A stretch of DNA of 64,000 nucleotides from Thalassia testudinum. Taxonomy: Eukaryota > Streptophyta > Magnoliopsida > Alismatales > Hydrocharitaceae. The notes under the pieces are model-generated. The model had not been told where the DNA came from and did no database searches. It worked only from the letters and a program-made list of their open reading frames with translations. The DNA is taken from NCBI GenBank assembly GCA_037157565.1, contig JAZHRO010000046.1:18450501-18514500 (forward strand), read 5' to 3'. Shown one piece after another: positions 43,930 to 57,140 of the stretch. Both the position numbers and the translations under genes were made by a program. Position 1 is the first letter of the stretch; the number at the start of each line of letters is the position of its first letter.

Positions 43930-46900
43930 ATGGAAGGTAGGAGATCCCAAAACCCAGAACTTGTACTCCCCTTGGGTACTGCTACCCAAGCTACTGCATC
44001 ATCTTCTTTGCCTTCCACTTCTAATCCCTTACCTCCTGAGTCTCAAAATACTTTCCACAATCCCCCTCGCCAAGAGGATGATCTTGATTCTTCACACTTT
44101 GAGGATTTTGAAGAACTTCCTCCAGACTCAGTTGCACATCCTCTACCACAGCAACCACCTATCCCTAGGTTCCAACCTCCACCTTATCCTAATCATCCTA
44201 ATCCACCCCCGGAGAGAGGACCTATGCCTCATCTTCAGCACCTTTTCGATACACAACTACAAATGAATACCTTAACCCAACAGGTGCAACAGCTTGCTCA
44301 AGCTGTAAATCTATTAGCTAATCCCCAACCACAACCACTTCAACTTAGAAATCCTCAGGCACCACCCCAACCCCGTAGACCTCAACTACGAGATTACTAT
44401 AATCCCGCAGTTGCCCAACCAATGCCTGTGGTACGTTATCCCAATGGGGGTCGTGCTGCTGAACTGAAGCCGAACATTATAGCACTCATTCCTCACTTCC
44501 ATGGACTTGCTTCTGAGGACCCTTTTCAGCATTTAGAGGAGCTGAAGAATCTTGCCCAAACTTTGGGTCCGCAAGGACATGATCAGCACACGCTTTTGAT
44601 GAAAATGTTCTCCTTTTCATTAAAAGATAAGGCAGCCTTTTGGTTTAGAACACTTGCACGGACTACACCTATAGATTCCTGGGCTTCTTTAGAACATGAG
44701 TTCTTAAAGAAGTACTTTCCTGTAGGCCGCACTAATGCCTTAAGGCGTGCCATCACCACCTTCACCCAGAATTTAGGAGAACCTATGCACGAGGCTTGGG
44801 AGAGATTCCATGAGCTTTTGAGAAAATGTCCCCACCATGGTGTCCCACGCTGGCAACAGGTCCAGATCTTCTACCATGGGCTCCATGATGACACACGGAA
44901 TTTTGTAGATGCCGCTTGTGGAGGCAATTTCCTGTGTCGGGACGAGGACTCAGCCTTTGAGCTCTTTGAAGGCATGGCCGAAAACTCTATTAACAATGCT
45001 TCAATGAGCGTGTTTAATAGAAAGTCCTCACATTCCCACTCACACACGGGGGTACATGAAGCCCAATCCAGTAGCAAAGACTTAGAGATAGTGGCTAGTC
45101 AACTGGATAAAGTGGGCTTAATCGAGAAGAAAGTAGATGAAGTATGGAAATTTCTCTCAAAACACCCATCTTCTTCTTCTCAGTCACCAGCACAAAACAC
45201 TTCTTCTCAGTTTCCCACAGGGAGGGAAACTGTGAATAACCTTTCTGTGACACAAACTGCATTACCGGATTTTCCATTTCCATATCCTTCACCGGTTGGA
45301 GGAACCTTTGTTCCTCCCTTCACTGACTTCCCTGCACCTTCTGGAGCTTCGGAGGAGCTTCACGCCATTCACAATGATCCTTTCACACAAACCTATAACC
45401 CTGGATGGCGTAATCATCCAAATTTCTCGTGGTCGGGAAATTCACAAAGACCTCCTTTTCAACAACCTTCTGCACCACCATTGCACAACCCGATCCAAGC
45501 ACCACCTCCACAATCACACGGATATCCACCGCGTACCCACCAGCAACCCCAACCCAGGCCCACCCAATACTCTCAATCTGGGCCTACACGAGATGACCAG
45601 TTGGGGTCTATCATGAAAGCTCTTGCTGATATGCAACAACAGAATATTGCTATGCAGCAGAGACAGGACGCGGCCTTAGCTGAGATGAGAGCCCAACTAT
45701 CACACTTGACGGAGTCCCGTCAACCACATTCACTCCCATCCCAAGCACAACCCAACCCTAGGAACATACCTGCTCAAAGGTATGTCCAACCTAGACCAAC
45801 ACTGCAAAACCAAACACATGACATTTCACAAGCAGTGCACAACACTGAATTCTTCACTGACTCAAATTCCTCTCTTGCACAAACGCAACCACCTCTGCTA
45901 CCTAACAATGATTTACCATCTACCTCTAGAGCTGAACTAAATGCCATAGTCACTAGGAGTGGTAAATGCACACTAGATCCACCTCTTCCAACACCTACCA
46001 CTTCTAGTTCTGCTCCTCCACTTCCTACTTCTCCTCTACCTATAACTGAACCTCTCACAACTCCAGTACCTTTTCCTGAAGCTTTAAAGAAGAAGGAGAA
46101 AGGAAAGAAAAAGACCTGTGTGGCACCTGAGGAGGATTTGCTTAAGCTCTTTGAGCAAGTCCACATAAACATCCCCTTGTTGGATGCAATCCGCCACATC
46201 CCTCTTTACGCTAAGTTTTTAAAAGACCTATGTACACCTAAGCGTAAAGCAAGAATTCAAAAAGGGAGTAGTCCAATCATTCTCTCGGAACAAGCTAGTT
46301 CCATCATCTCTAGTACCCTCCCAACTAAGATGAAAGACCCAGGCACCCCTCTCTTATCCTGCATGATTGGTAACACCACATTCAATAGAGCACTACTTGA
46401 CCTAGGTGCTTCCATCAATCTTATCCCAACCTCTCTACTGACACATTTTGAGGTTGGCAATTTGAAGCCAACCAAGGTGTCCCTGCAATTAGCTGACAGA
46501 TCAGTTAAGACACCTCAGGGAGTGTTGGAAGATGTCATAGTGCGGGTCAAGGATTTTTACTTCCCTGTAGACTTTATAGTCCTTGACATGGAAGTACCTG
46601 AAGATATCCAGAATACACCTATCATTTTAGGAATACCTTTCTTGGCTACGGCCAAGGCAAACATCAATTGTGAGGAGGGCCTTATAGAATTAAAGTTTGG
46701 AGATCAGAAAATAAAAATTGATATTTTTCAGGCCCAAAGAGGACCGACCTGTAGTTTAATTGAAGAAATCTTCTCCCTGGATTCATTGGATCAATTGGTT
46801 GAGGACACCTTGATCAATTCATTAAATTTAGAACCTCAACACTCTTTGGACTCTGACGTGACTTCCACTGAGATACCAAATTTAGAGACTGAGGACCTTC

Positions 46901-49893
46901 CTCCCATTCCATTAGTATCTCTAGGATCTCCTGAAACTTTCACACCTGCTCCTTCTGATCCTGTGCCTGTTGAACTCAAACCTCTTCCTGACTCTCTCAA
47001 ATATGTTTTCTTAGGACCTGATCAGACCTATCCGGTGATTGTTAACTCTTCCCTTTCTTCTGATCAAGAGTCACGACTCTTATCTGTCCTAAGAGCACAT
47101 AGGCAGGCTATAGGATGGAGCCTTTCTGACCTTACTGGCATCAGTCCTTCTTATTGCACACATAGGATTTTCACTGAAGAAGGATCTAGACCTACTAGAC
47201 AGCCCCAGCGTAGATTAAATCCTACATTACAAGAGGTGATAAAAAGTGAAATGATTAAATGGCTGGACAATGGAATTATCTACCCAATTTCTGACAGTAG
47301 ATGGGTAAGTCCTGTTCAGGTTGTGCCAAAAAAGGCCGGACTTACCATCATCACCACTGATTCTGGAGAAGTCATCCCTACACGCATTGCTAGTTCGTGG
47401 CGAGTATGTATAGATTACCGAAAACTCAACCAAGCCACGAAGAAAGATCATTTCCCTTTGCCCTTCATTGATCAAATACTGGAAAGAGTGGCAGGGAATA
47501 GATTTTTCTGCTTTTTGGATGGCTATTCAGGATATAATCAGGTGGCAATTCACCCCGATGATCAGGAGAAAACAACATTCACCTGCACCTACGGAACCTT
47601 CGCATTCCGTAGGATGCCTTTTGGATTGTGCAACGCACCTGCTACATTCCAGCGGTGTATGTTTGCAATCTTTTCTGACTTAGTAGGCGATTGTTTAGAA
47701 GTCTTCATGGATGACTTCTCGGTCTTCGGGAGCACATTTGATGCATGTCTAGACCACCTGACCAAGGTCCTGCAAAGATGCATTAATGTGAATCTGGTAC
47801 TTTCCTGGGAGAAATCTCATTTCATGGTAACTGAAGGACTTGTATTAGGTCACCTTATTTCTGAGAGAGGAATTGAGGTTGACCGCGCGAAGGTAAAGTT
47901 GATTTCTGATTTACCACTACCTTCGTCGGTTAAGCAAATTCGATCTTTCCTCGGGCATGTTGGTTTTTATCGCCGCTTTATAGCGGATTTCTCGAAAATA
48001 GCCCGACCTCTCACTACTCTCCTCTCTAAAGACGTAGACTTCCAGATCTCTGACGATTGTGTTCGTGCCTATACGACACTTCGTGATATGATTACCAAGG
48101 CACCCATACTGCAACCCCCAAATTGGTCTCACCCTTTTGAGATCATGTGTGATGCCTCTAATTATGCAGTAGGAGCTGTCCTTGGTCAAAAATTGGACGG
48201 GAAACCCACAGTCATCTATTACGCTAGCAAGACCTTGGATGAAGCTCAGAGGAATTACACCGTCACGGAAAAGGAATTGCTAGCTGTAGTATATGCACTG
48301 GAAAAATTCAGACCTTATCTTTTAGGTTCCCACATTATAGTCTACACTGACCACACGGCAATTCGATATCTTCTCGCCAAGAAGGACGCGAAATCTCGTC
48401 TGATTAGATGGATCCTACTTTTACAGGAATTTGATTTGGAGATTCGTGATAAGGCTGGAAAGCAGAATGTGGTAGCTGACCACTTATCCCGCCTTCCTTC
48501 TGAAGCGATTTCTCCTTCTTTACCCATCTCTGACCACTTCCCTGACGAGCAATTGTTGGTCATTCATTCTGATCTTCCCTGGTATGCTGACATTGTCAAC
48601 TACCTGGCTTCTGGACTCATCCCCACTAATTGGGTCCGACATCAAAAAGACAGACATAGATCTGAGGCCAAGCACTATTACTGGGAAGAACCTTGGCTTT
48701 TCAAGCATTGTAAAGACCAGATCTTTAGGAGGTGCGTCCCTGATAAGGAGATTAGAAGCATCTTATCATTCTGCCACGACCAGGCGTGCGGCGGTCACTT
48801 CTCTGGCAAAAAGACCGCTGCAAAGATTTTGCAGAGTGGTTTCTATTGGCCCACAATCTTCAAGGATGCACACGAATATAGCAGGGCATGTTCACGCTGT
48901 CAGTCTCTTGGTAGTATTGGCCGCCGAGACATGATGCCCTTGAATCCGATCATGGTGTGCGAAATCTTTGACATTTGGGGCATTGACTTCATGGGACCTT
49001 TTCCTAAATCTTATGGCTTCGAGTACATATTGTTGGCAGTTGAGTATGTTTCAAAATGGATTGAAGCCATCCCCTCAAGGACTAATGATCATAGAGTTGT
49101 GACACAATTTGTTCAAGATTTCATCTTCTCTAGATTCGGGGTACCTAAAGCCATCATTAGTGATGGAGGGTCTCATTTTAGAAACACACATTTTCAGTCC
49201 CTACTGCAAAAGTATGGGGTGTCACATAGGATTGCTACATCTTATCACCCTCAAACCAATGGACTTGCTGAATTATCTAATCGGGAGATCAAAAAGATTT
49301 TACAGACTACCATCCGACCTGATAGAAAGGATTGGTCTTCCCGCCTTTCTGATGCGTTGTGGGCATATAGGACAGCCCACAAAACCCCTTTAGGCATGTC
49401 TCCTTTTAGACTTGTGTACGGGAAACACTGTCATCTTCCTGTCGAATTAGAGCACAAAGCCTATTGGGCCATCAGAAAGTGTAACTTAGACTTAGAGAAG
49501 GCCGGTGATCTTAGGAAATTACAAATGTCTGAGCTCGATGAATTAAGGAATGAATCTTATGAAAGCTCAAGGATGTATAAGGACAAACTTAAGGCCTTCC
49601 ATGACCGTCACATTCTTAGGAAATCTTTTCACCCTGGTAAAAAAGTCCTTCTCTTCGACTCTAGACTGAAACTCTTTCCTGGGAAGTTAAGATCAAAATG
49701 GATTGGACCTTTCAAAATCTTGAGATTATTTGATAATGGAGCCGTTGAGATCACTGAACTTGACAAATCTGAACCCTTTATTGTTAATGGACAAAGACTG
49801 AAACCTTTCATTGAGCCGCAGGATCTCAGACTTGTCAATTCCACCATTTCGCTCCTACATTTTGAATTACCATGTAAGTTTTCGCCTAGCTGA
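43930..49893 (+). CDS. gag-pol: Gag-Pol polyprotein of the giant Athila-type element
   Basis: One uninterrupted frame of 1987 residues that makes the structural protein and the enzymes for reverse transcription and integration. Residues 1-190 are Pro/Gln-rich. The Gag core spans about 190-345 ([17 protein letters not shown] near 300). No CCHC knuckle is seen. The aspartic protease has [10 protein letters not shown] with catalytic D824. Reverse transcriptase is about 1095-1290 with FMDD at 1259-1262. RNase H has D1408, E1447, D1474 and D1517. Integrase has the zinc ligands H1616, H1623, C1654 and C1657 and the triad D1686, D1745, E1781 (35 residues between the last two). A GPF module follows, without chromodomain. 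Gag and Pol are in one frame with no stop or shift between them, so the ratio must be set after translation or by another route. The start is the first ATG of the frame. Confidence 0.95.
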   Translation: MEGRRSQNPELVLPLGTATQATASSSLPSTSNPLPPESQNTFHNPPRQEDDLDSSHFEDFEELPPDSVAHPLPQQPPIPRFQPPPYPNHPNPPPERGPMPHLQHLFDTQLQMNTLTQQVQQLAQAVNLLANPQPQPLQLRNPQAPPQPRRPQLRDYYNPAVAQPMPVVRYPNGGRAAELKPNIIALIPHFHGLASEDPFQHLEELKNLAQTLGPQGHDQHTLLMKMFSFSLKDKAAFWFRTLARTTPIDSWASLEHEFLKKYFPVGRTNALRRAITTFTQNLGEPMHEAWERFHELLRKCPHHGVPRWQQVQIFYHGLHDDTRNFVDAACGGNFLCRDEDSAFELFEGMAENSINNASMSVFNRKSSHSHSHTGVHEAQSSSKDLEIVASQLDKVGLIEKKVDEVWKFLSKHPSSSSQSPAQNTSSQFPTGRETVNNLSVTQTALPDFPFPYPSPVGGTFVPPFTDFPAPSGASEELHAIHNDPFTQTYNPGWRNHPNFSWSGNSQRPPFQQPSAPPLHNPIQAPPPQSHGYPPRTHQQPQPRPTQYSQSGPTRDDQLGSIMKALADMQQQNIAMQQRQDAALAEMRAQLSHLTESRQPHSLPSQAQPNPRNIPAQRYVQPRPTLQNQTHDISQAVHNTEFFTDSNSSLAQTQPPLLPNNDLPSTSRAELNAIVTRSGKCTLDPPLPTPTTSSSAPPLPTSPLPITEPLTTPVPFPEALKKKEKGKKKTCVAPEEDLLKLFEQVHINIPLLDAIRHIPLYAKFLKDLCTPKRKARIQKGSSPIILSEQASSIISSTLPTKMKDPGTPLLSCMIGNTTFNRALLDLGASINLIPTSLLTHFEVGNLKPTKVSLQLADRSVKTPQGVLEDVIVRVKDFYFPVDFIVLDMEVPEDIQNTPIILGIPFLATAKANINCEEGLIELKFGDQKIKIDIFQAQRGPTCSLIEEIFSLDSLDQLVEDTLINSLNLEPQHSLDSDVTSTEIPNLETEDLPPIPLVSLGSPETFTPAPSDPVPVELKPLPDSLKYVFLGPDQTYPVIVNSSLSSDQESRLLSVLRAHRQAIGWSLSDLTGISPSYCTHRIFTEEGSRPTRQPQRRLNPTLQEVIKSEMIKWLDNGIIYPISDSRWVSPVQVVPKKAGLTIITTDSGEVIPTRIASSWRVCIDYRKLNQATKKDHFPLPFIDQILERVAGNRFFCFLDGYSGYNQVAIHPDDQEKTTFTCTYGTFAFRRMPFGLCNAPATFQRCMFAIFSDLVGDCLEVFMDDFSVFGSTFDACLDHLTKVLQRCINVNLVLSWEKSHFMVTEGLVLGHLISERGIEVDRAKVKLISDLPLPSSVKQIRSFLGHVGFYRRFIADFSKIARPLTTLLSKDVDFQISDDCVRAYTTLRDMITKAPILQPPNWSHPFEIMCDASNYAVGAVLGQKLDGKPTVIYYASKTLDEAQRNYTVTEKELLAVVYALEKFRPYLLGSHIIVYTDHTAIRYLLAKKDAKSRLIRWILLLQEFDLEIRDKAGKQNVVADHLSRLPSEAISPSLPISDHFPDEQLLVIHSDLPWYADIVNYLASGLIPTNWVRHQKDRHRSEAKHYYWEEPWLFKHCKDQIFRRCVPDKEIRSILSFCHDQACGGHFSGKKTAAKILQSGFYWPTIFKDAHEYSRACSRCQSLGSIGRRDMMPLNPIMVCEIFDIWGIDFMGPFPKSYGFEYILLAVEYVSKWIEAIPSRTNDHRVVTQFVQDFIFSRFGVPKAIISDGGSHFRNTHFQSLLQKYGVSHRIATSYHPQTNGLAELSNREIKKILQTTIRPDRKDWSSRLSDALWAYRTAHKTPLGMSPFRLVYGKHCHLPVELEHKAYWAIRKCNLDLEKAGDLRKLQMSELDELRNESYESSRMYKDKLKAFHDRHILRKSFHPGKKVLLFDSRLKLFPGKLRSKWIGPFKILRLFDNGAVEITELDKSEPFIVNGQRLKPFIEPQDLRLVNSTISLLHFELPCKFSPS

Positions 49894-50907
49894 AGGCGTT
49901 AAACTTAGCAACACCTACCCTTGTATATAGCTGTTTTACACTTTTCTTACTCTTACCTTTAATTGCATATAGTGTCTACCCTTGCATTCTGAGCATACAT
50001 TCATTGACACACATGTCATGCATTTCACTTCCTAGCCCGACTGTTCACTCTGATCCTAGATCAGACTTAAAATCGTCCGCACAGAGATTTTATCTCCTCA
50101 TTCCAACTTCCTTCCATCACCCAGCCTAGGATAGTGAAAAGCAGAGCATGCATTTGCATCCACCCTTTCATTCAATGAGGACATTGAAACATTTAAGCAT
50201 GGGGGGGGTGTAAATGGTAAACCATTTAAACCAAAATGCAATTGTAGACACAACTATAGTACATATAGTATTATCAAAAAATTATATACTTCAAAAAAAA
50301 AATTGAAAAATTTTGAAAAAATTTTTTGAAAAAAATTACAAAGCTAAAAATACAAAAAAATAACAAATCAGAAAAATTCCAAAAATACAATAAGGGACAT
50401 GTACTTTATTTGTCAAAGGAGGATATTCATTTCAAGAGAGGAGGGAGAAAAAGAAAAAAAGAAAAGAGAAGTGATCTTATAGCTGAAAACAAAAAATAGA
50501 ATAAGTGTCTATGGACATTCAACCATTACTGGTTTGACCTACCGGGCCATAGGAGCTTGATACAAGCTTAGGCTTAATACACTTCGAGCCTTGACAAGAT
50601 AGACCACAGTCTCTCCTAACTTTAGGACAATTCTTGTACCTGAGTCACCAGTACAGGATTCGTTGGTTTGCTTTGACTTAGGAGTCTAAGTAACCTTGGC
50701 TTACACTACACAATGTCAGGAAAGACCACTTGAACCTAAACCTCAACCCTTGTGTTCATTAGGAAAGGTGGAGTCCTTACCTGTGCGTGCAGGTAGACTC
50801 TTTGTCCTAATCTTTAGTTTTGTGTCTAGGAGAAGCTCTTTCCACAAAAGAAATCCACCCACCAAATACAGTGCGCTCTACCAAATAAGTTTTGGAGACA
50901 TACTGTT

Positions 50908-50950
<43 letters not shown>

Positions 50951-51561
50951 AGAAGTTAAGTATGTTCTCCAAAATGTCTGAAAAACAACTCTTCCACCAA
51001 AAATGTTTTCAGGGTTCAAAATAAATACCCTATTTTTCCACCAAAAAAATCTTCTCTGAGCCACAAATACAATAAGGGTTGGGTTTGAATACCATCAATT
51101 TTTGAGAGTCATCCGAAAACATGAGCTGAAGTTAGGACCAACCTGGACTTAAAAAGAAGTGAAACCCTGGGATTGAGCCTTAGAATTCACCTGGTTAGTC
51201 CTGACTTATCACAAAGCACAGCCATAACTTCATAGCATTCTGAGTCTCTGTAAAAACCTCCTGAGTCCTGGAATTCGACTTAAGGTTTAAATATCAAGAG
51301 TCCTTGTTGGTTGAGAGATGGTCTATGTCATTTAAGCCTCGAGTTCTGGTAGGTTATCCTCAGTAACCAGGTTCTCACAATGTCCAAAAACACAGTCGGT
51401 ATTGGAAAATGTTTCAGCTTAAAGATCATCATCATAAACACTTAAAAATTTTTGAAAGAAGAAAAAGATATCTTTACACACTTACCTTGCTGATACTTAA
51501 ATTGCCTTACACTTCAACAGATTGTTTGCTAAGGGACTAGCAAAACGTAAGCATGGGGGTA
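49894..51561 (+). other. 3' untranslated region of the giant element with two purine tracts
   Basis: The 16-mer GGCGTTAAACTTAGCA (49895-49910) follows the pol stop and recurs in A and C. The inner purine tract AAGCATGGGGGGGG is at 50195-50208, after an AATGAGGACATTG block. The terminal tract AAGCATGGGGGTA (51549-51561) touches the 3' LTR and is the probable plus-strand primer. A run of 39 A lies at 50909-50947. There is no envelope-like ORF. Confidence 0.75.
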
Positions 51562-54500
51562 TGATGAGTGGCTACTCATCATAGCTAAAAGGCCGAAATT
51601 AAGCTAGATACTAAGCAAAACAATATCAAATTAACACATAAAAAGGGTTAAGTGTGGGAATTAAAGAAAAGACCTAAAACTTTTAATGTGTGTTAAAATC
51701 TCCTAATTAGGTCACAAAAATGGGATATTCTGAAAACTAAAGAACAAATGATGATCCATGCATCAATTGAACACATAAACAAGTTTGAAAAGCCAAATCA
51801 GAAGTAAAATCAATGTCGTAAATGTTCAATTAAGCACATGTAAAAATTTGAAAGCAATTGGACATCATTTAGGCTTCGAAATAAATAGATTACAATTAGG
51901 TCCTTCATGCATTACATTTCTACCCTTCAAAACTCCTTTTTGGACCTATTTGCAAGCCGCAGGGACCCTTTTATAAGACTGCAGGGCCCTTCCGGCTGCT
52001 ATTCTTCTCGCTTTTGGGCCTGCATGCAAATGTTCTACCCCTTCTTCTAAGGGTCCGTCTGCAAATTTTCCCTCATTTCAGAGAGAAGCCTGTGTTCTTC
52101 ACGCGCACTGTAGCGCGCGAAGAACACAGCCATTCTCGACCGTCCATCGCACTTTTGATCTCGATCTGCGGCTGGATTCAAATGGAACCTTCGCGCGATT
52201 CGGTGCGTGCGTTCACCTCTCTTCCCAGATCTCATCTGACGGTCAGATCTCTCTCTTGACTCGCCGCGCGCTCTACCCATCTCATCCTCACCGCCGGCCT
52301 GATTCTGATTAACCTCACCCTTGCGGTGATCTCGGTCACTGAGCTGCTATTTAAGCACCTCAGTGGTGTCGCGTGCGAGGGGATCGCTCCCTCCTACATC
52401 TCTTAGCGATCAATTCTTCCACTCCAGTCTCTCCTCCTCATCTGGACCCTGATTTCACAGCCACCGGCTGTGGAATCATCGCCTGCTCTCGACCCTCCTC
52501 GTCGCTAAGGACCTCGTAGCACCTGAGGACGACCCTGGAGTCTCACTAGCAGACTCTTCCCTCCGCTAGAGTCACCCTCCTCCTTTCTTCCTCCTTAGCC
52601 GCCGGCTAAGGACCCATAGGTCCCATTCTTCCTGTTAGTTTAGTTTTTAATTCTGCACAAGTAGTGTTAGATTTAGTTTACAGTAGTTTAGAATAGATTT
52701 AGTTTTAATTGTTAGTGTTTAATGTTAGCTGTAGTTAGATTAGTCTTAGGAGTAGAATTAGTATTAGATCCCCTCCCTCACCTCCTCTGATCAGTCCAGA
52801 TCAGAGGGGAAGAATCATCTGTTCATTAATCAATTTATCTCCCTCTTCATGTTTTGTTTTTCCACCATCCAATTCTGATTTATGTTCCTTTTAACGACGA
52901 ATCTTTCATCTGTCACCCACACATCTGGACCCAATTCCAGATCTGATGGTGTACTGCCTCAGATCTGAAATTGGCGTCACAAGCACCATTTGGGGCTTCT
53001 CACTCACCCCATTTGTGTTCACAAAAGCCCCTTTTATTTTAGATTGATTGCCTCAGTTTGTCAGATTCACTTTAACATGGGTTTTGAAGAGATTTTGCTT
53101 TCTGAAATGTCTTGACAGATCTGACAAATTGAAGGGATTTTGGTTTTCCTTGAGGGCAAGGATTCTGAGAAGTTCTCTGGTGACAGAGAACAAATCAGAA
53201 GAGCCTTTCATGAATTTGCTTCTGCCTTGATCTGAATGCATTTGCTAGCTTTTATAAATTCCTTTAATGCATTCTTTTTCTGATTTGTCATTTCAGAACT
53301 GCCATACACCACCTGTTTGATAATTATTTTTGTATGGTGATTCTCTAACCTAAGGAGTTTTCCATACTCCTTAAGGTTGCAAGAAACTGGGATTGTATGT
53401 TTTTGGTTTTAATTGATTGAGTTAAGTCTTCCTTCATGCTGTCTATGGCATTAGGAAGACTAACTCAATGCCATTTGTGTTTTGATCTGAAATGATGCTT
53501 TTGATAAGGGCTTTTCCTTGTGGGTATTTGAACTGAATTCTTATGTGATTTTCGTGAGATTTATACCCTTATCAGATTTGGATTTCAACTCTTTAATTTT
53601 TAGTTTGTTCTGAATTTTCTCTTATTCCCAGTTATACAGTAAAATGCTGCAAACTGCAGCAACATTCCCCTCTTCTCTAAATTCTCCTCTTCTTTGTGAA
53701 TGCTTTCCCCCTCTTCAAATGGACTAACTGCAGCAGCAGTTAGCCCATTTGACAGTGGCTGAAGTCACTGACACTGTTAAAACACCCTGAACAGTACATT
53801 CTCTTCCCTCTCCATCTTCTCTGACAGTAGCTTAGCTGCTGTTTAAAATGAAATAAAAACTTAATTAACCCTCATTCCCTAAGTTCCTACTAAAACCTAA
53901 TTATACATACTTAATTTCACACTGTAAATATACATATCCATACTATTATAACTATAATATACAGCCTGATTATGTACGTAGACATACATAGATATACTGT
54001 AAATACTGTATAAACTTGTACATAAATCTATATACATATGTAATCTATGTAAATATATGTATAAATACTGAACTATTATGTATGTATTTACTGATATATG
54101 TATATGTATATATACAGATTCATATGTACATATTCAGTAGCTATATTGTAGAATAAATTAGCTAAATTAATAATTTAGAGCTATAATTAAGTAAATAAAT
54201 CTATAGACTTAGGTTAACATATATAGTAAGTAATTTAAGTTAGTTAAAGTACAATTATACCTAGTATAGCTTACTGTAACTTAGTTTTATTTAAAACACT
54301 CAGAACAGCTAGTTTAGCTTAAATAAAATAGAAATAAATTCGTAAATATACAATAAAAATATGTATAAAATACTTAAGTATGTAAATTGAATCTGTATAA
54401 GGTCAATTAGACCATTTACTAACTATTTTATAAGTAATTAACTATTTAATCACCTAAATCAACCTGTACAATCAGCCTAGTTTAGCGAATTTATTTGCAT

Positions 54501-55948
54501 AGTAAACATATTTAAAATTCAAAATTAATTAATCAATTATGTAGTATTATGTAAATACTTTATTAACCATATTTTATTTTATTTTATTTAATAATTTATG
54601 GCCCCCAAATCGAGGGCCAAAAGTCCGATCAGACGCAGCTGCGCCTGATTTCCAGCGCACGATGTGGCGCTGGAATAGCACCACATCGTGTGCTGCAAGT
54701 CAAGCGCAGCCACATAAATGGAATTTGTGTTTCCTATACACCAGTCGTCACGGGCGCCGGGCGCCCGAAACACTCCCTTTACCCGATTACCCAATGAGCT
54801 GGTCTGAGTACTCTGTCTGATTTGCGATTAGTATGTGGCGCGTGTGTGTGGCCGGGGGCCCGAGCGTGTGCGAGCATATGACGTTGGGCTGAGGCCTGGC
54901 GCTGAGATTAAAGACATAATTAAGCCACCTAATCTGAGATTAGGGCGCGCTTAGTAGAGGTCTGGTCCCACCCTTAGGGTGCTGTGTATCCCTCGAAAAG
55001 CGTGCCCGCAAACTAAACACGTTTTAAACTAATGATATTAGCCTAATCCCCTCCCCACCGCAGCCTCTGAAATATGCTAAGACAGAAGAGTGAACAAAGA
55101 GTTAACACGAAAAAAAAAAAAAAAGCAAAGAGTACAAGAACAACAGAGAAAAGAACAAGAGTAATAAAAAGAGAAAGAAGAAGATTAATACTTAAAACAG
55201 AAATATGAACGCAAGAAGAACAGGAGTTAAGAATACAAAGAACAGAGACTTAATGAAGAAAGAAAGAGAAACAAAGAATAAGTAGTATACATACGTATAA
55301 GTAAATTTATACAATTACTAACAGAATAAAGTGACACTATAAACGTCGCTAAAGATCTCAGTTTTGCCTCTTTAGGTTGTATATAGTGTTTTCTGAGATT
55401 TAGCGACGCTTATATCTGTCACTGAAACTGCTGTATATGTTACTGTACATAACAGACTAATAAGTTAAATTTCTACACCATTGCATTCTAATGTATTATA
55501 TACTATTATGATAGTATTAATAGGATAACTTGTAAATACATAGGTTAGAGTATAATAATAGATTGTTTGATGCTTGTTCATAGTTAGTATTTTTGCAAGC
55601 ATTTCTTAGTAATTAGGTAAATAAAACACACATTCATTCATTCTTTAATAAAATGTAAAGTTTTTCTTTTTTTTTTTTTTTTTTTTGAATAAGAAGACAA
55701 TTTTGAGATAATCAAAGAGTGACCAAATTAAATTCAATAAATTGCCTCCCAGTGAACGACCTGGAACAAAACCAGTAAAAATTAGATAAATAAGCAAATG
55801 ATAATAATGGTTGTAATGACTGGAACTCACCCATACTCACCACTATACGACATCCTTAATGTTATATTGTACACCCTGTACTACAACGACATAATCAACA
55901 ATTATTACCAATTTCAAACACAACAACCACACAACCAACGCATCATTA
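51562..55948 (+). repeat. 3' LTR of the giant element
   Basis: 4387 bp, offset 13,178 bp from the 5' LTR. It has the same TATA (52348-52355) and hairpins (52451-52477, 52538-52556, 52593-52611; 54653-54695; 55330-55423). In this copy the hairpin upstream of TATA at about 52097-52126 (TTCTTCACGCGC and GCGCGCGAAGAA arms) is better paired than in the 5' LTR. Confidence 0.95.
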
Positions 55949-56355
55949 CTAGGATGGTGCCACGTGGTGCCATCTTAGTCGTCCATCTTCTATGTCATGT
56001 AGATGGTGCCAAGGATGTCAGATTGGATCGATTTTCACACTGTTGGGTTGTGATCGTCTATCCGAACCCATCCGTGCAGTTAGACTTGCCATCTGATTTA
56101 CGAATTTACACCATCTTGGCCCCTTGACCTCTAATCTTTCTTGGACTACATCTGATGCTATGAAAGCCCGATCGGGGCGATCTTGGAGTCGTTGAACTTC
56201 TATTTTCATCCTGATTAGATCTGTATGGTTGGATCTTCAATCCAAGGCCCTGATTAAATATTGCCTATCCTTGACCCCCGAAAAGAGGAAATTACTATAT
56301 AATTTATACACTTTGACCTAACTGCATGATGATGCATGTTATGGAATATTTACAA
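55949..56355 (-). repeat. LTR E, right part
   Basis: Starts with the second CTAGG, then the G-box region (CACGTG at 55961-55966) and sequence like 3763-4190 of the A LTR. It breaks off about 100 bp before the expected LTR end, at the copia LTR of F. The last five bases (TACAA) are the presumed target of F. Confidence 0.7.
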
Positions 56356-57128
56356 TGTATTATGCATCTAGTTACTCATAGACTACTGGCAGGAAGTAGA
56401 AAATGAGACTGGGTGCTGGTACTCATCATAAGTACCGGTACAACATGCTCTCAGTAGAGAACCAACTAGGCAATAGGTACCATTATGCAACTTGAGTACC
56501 GATACTTATTACTCACAAGTTCTAGGTGTTGTCACTATAAATTACTTGTACTGGTATTCATGATGGGTATCAATACTTGTAAGGTTCAAGCAAGAATAAA
56601 AGTCACAAACTCTTAACATCATGTATCGGTACTCATGTGGCTATCGGTACTTGTTGTTCTCAGTTTGAGTTTAGAAATCAAACTTGTGCCATGCATGTAC
56701 TGGTACTTATGAATAGTACCGATACTTGCAACAAGTACCTTCTTTTTAATTTTTGAATCCAAGATCTAGGGATTATCGCAACTAATTGATTCTAACTCCA
56801 TTTTGAAATGATTTTTGTTTTTTCTGAAAATGAACTTTTATTGCGAATGTTGGGAATTTGAGACATAATGATCCCTAATTACTTTTAACCGTATATTTAT
56901 TTCTTTTGTTAGCAGACATACAAATTCTAAGACTAAATTTCTATGAAAGACTTAAAGATATCATCATCAAGTCTTCAAAGTATCTCTCAAGGTATCCATC
57001 AAGATCTCCATCAATCTCTAGGCCAAACCACTCCAACAACCTGTAAATGTCACTCACAAAAACTTATTAGATTATAAATGGTTGTGTTAACACCAAAACT
57101 TAGAAGAAAGTGGAACTAGGTTCCAACA
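56356..57128 (-). repeat. 3' LTR of element F
   Basis: 773 bp, plus-strand ends TGTATTAT and TTCCAACA. It is followed by the purine tract AAAAAGGGGGAGAT (complement of 57127-57140). At 56410-56740 it has a cluster of palindromic GTACCGGTAC-like sites in many variants (GTACCGATAC, GTATCGGTAC, GTACTGGTAC). The left end is set by the TG start only. Confidence 0.7.
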
Positions 57129-57140
57129 ATCTCCCCCTTT

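Larger units (their letters stand above)
38384..55948 (+). mobile_element. Giant, young Athila-type Ty3/gypsy retrotransposon
   Basis: A complete 17,565-bp element: 5' LTR (38384-42769), primer site (42773-42790), leader, one gag-pol ORF (43930-49893), 3' UTR with two purine tracts, and 3' LTR (51562-55948), flanked by CTAGG. The LTRs begin TGATGAG and end CATCATTA. By eye they differ by about 15 substitutions and one 1-bp indel over 4.39 kb, roughly 0.3-0.4%. With a commonly used grass rate of 1.3e-8 per site per year this gives an age of order 0.1-0.2 million years. The reading frame is open and the catalytic residues checked are all present, so the copy may be active. LTRs of 4.4 kb are long for Athila-type elements, which I know mostly with 1-2 kb LTRs. 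Confidence 0.95.

Noticed and set aside
43961..49847. Many open frames overlapping the gag-pol ORF
   Set aside because: They are shadows of the 1987-codon frame and have no recognisable motifs.
50909..50947. A run of 39 A as the poly(A) tail of a retrogene or LINE
   Set aside because: It lies within the 3' UTR of the giant, with no adjacent retrogene, LINE sequence or target duplication. A microsatellite is simpler.
49894..51561. An envelope gene downstream of pol in the giant element
   Set aside because: No open frame of useful length, signal peptide or transmembrane segment is present there.
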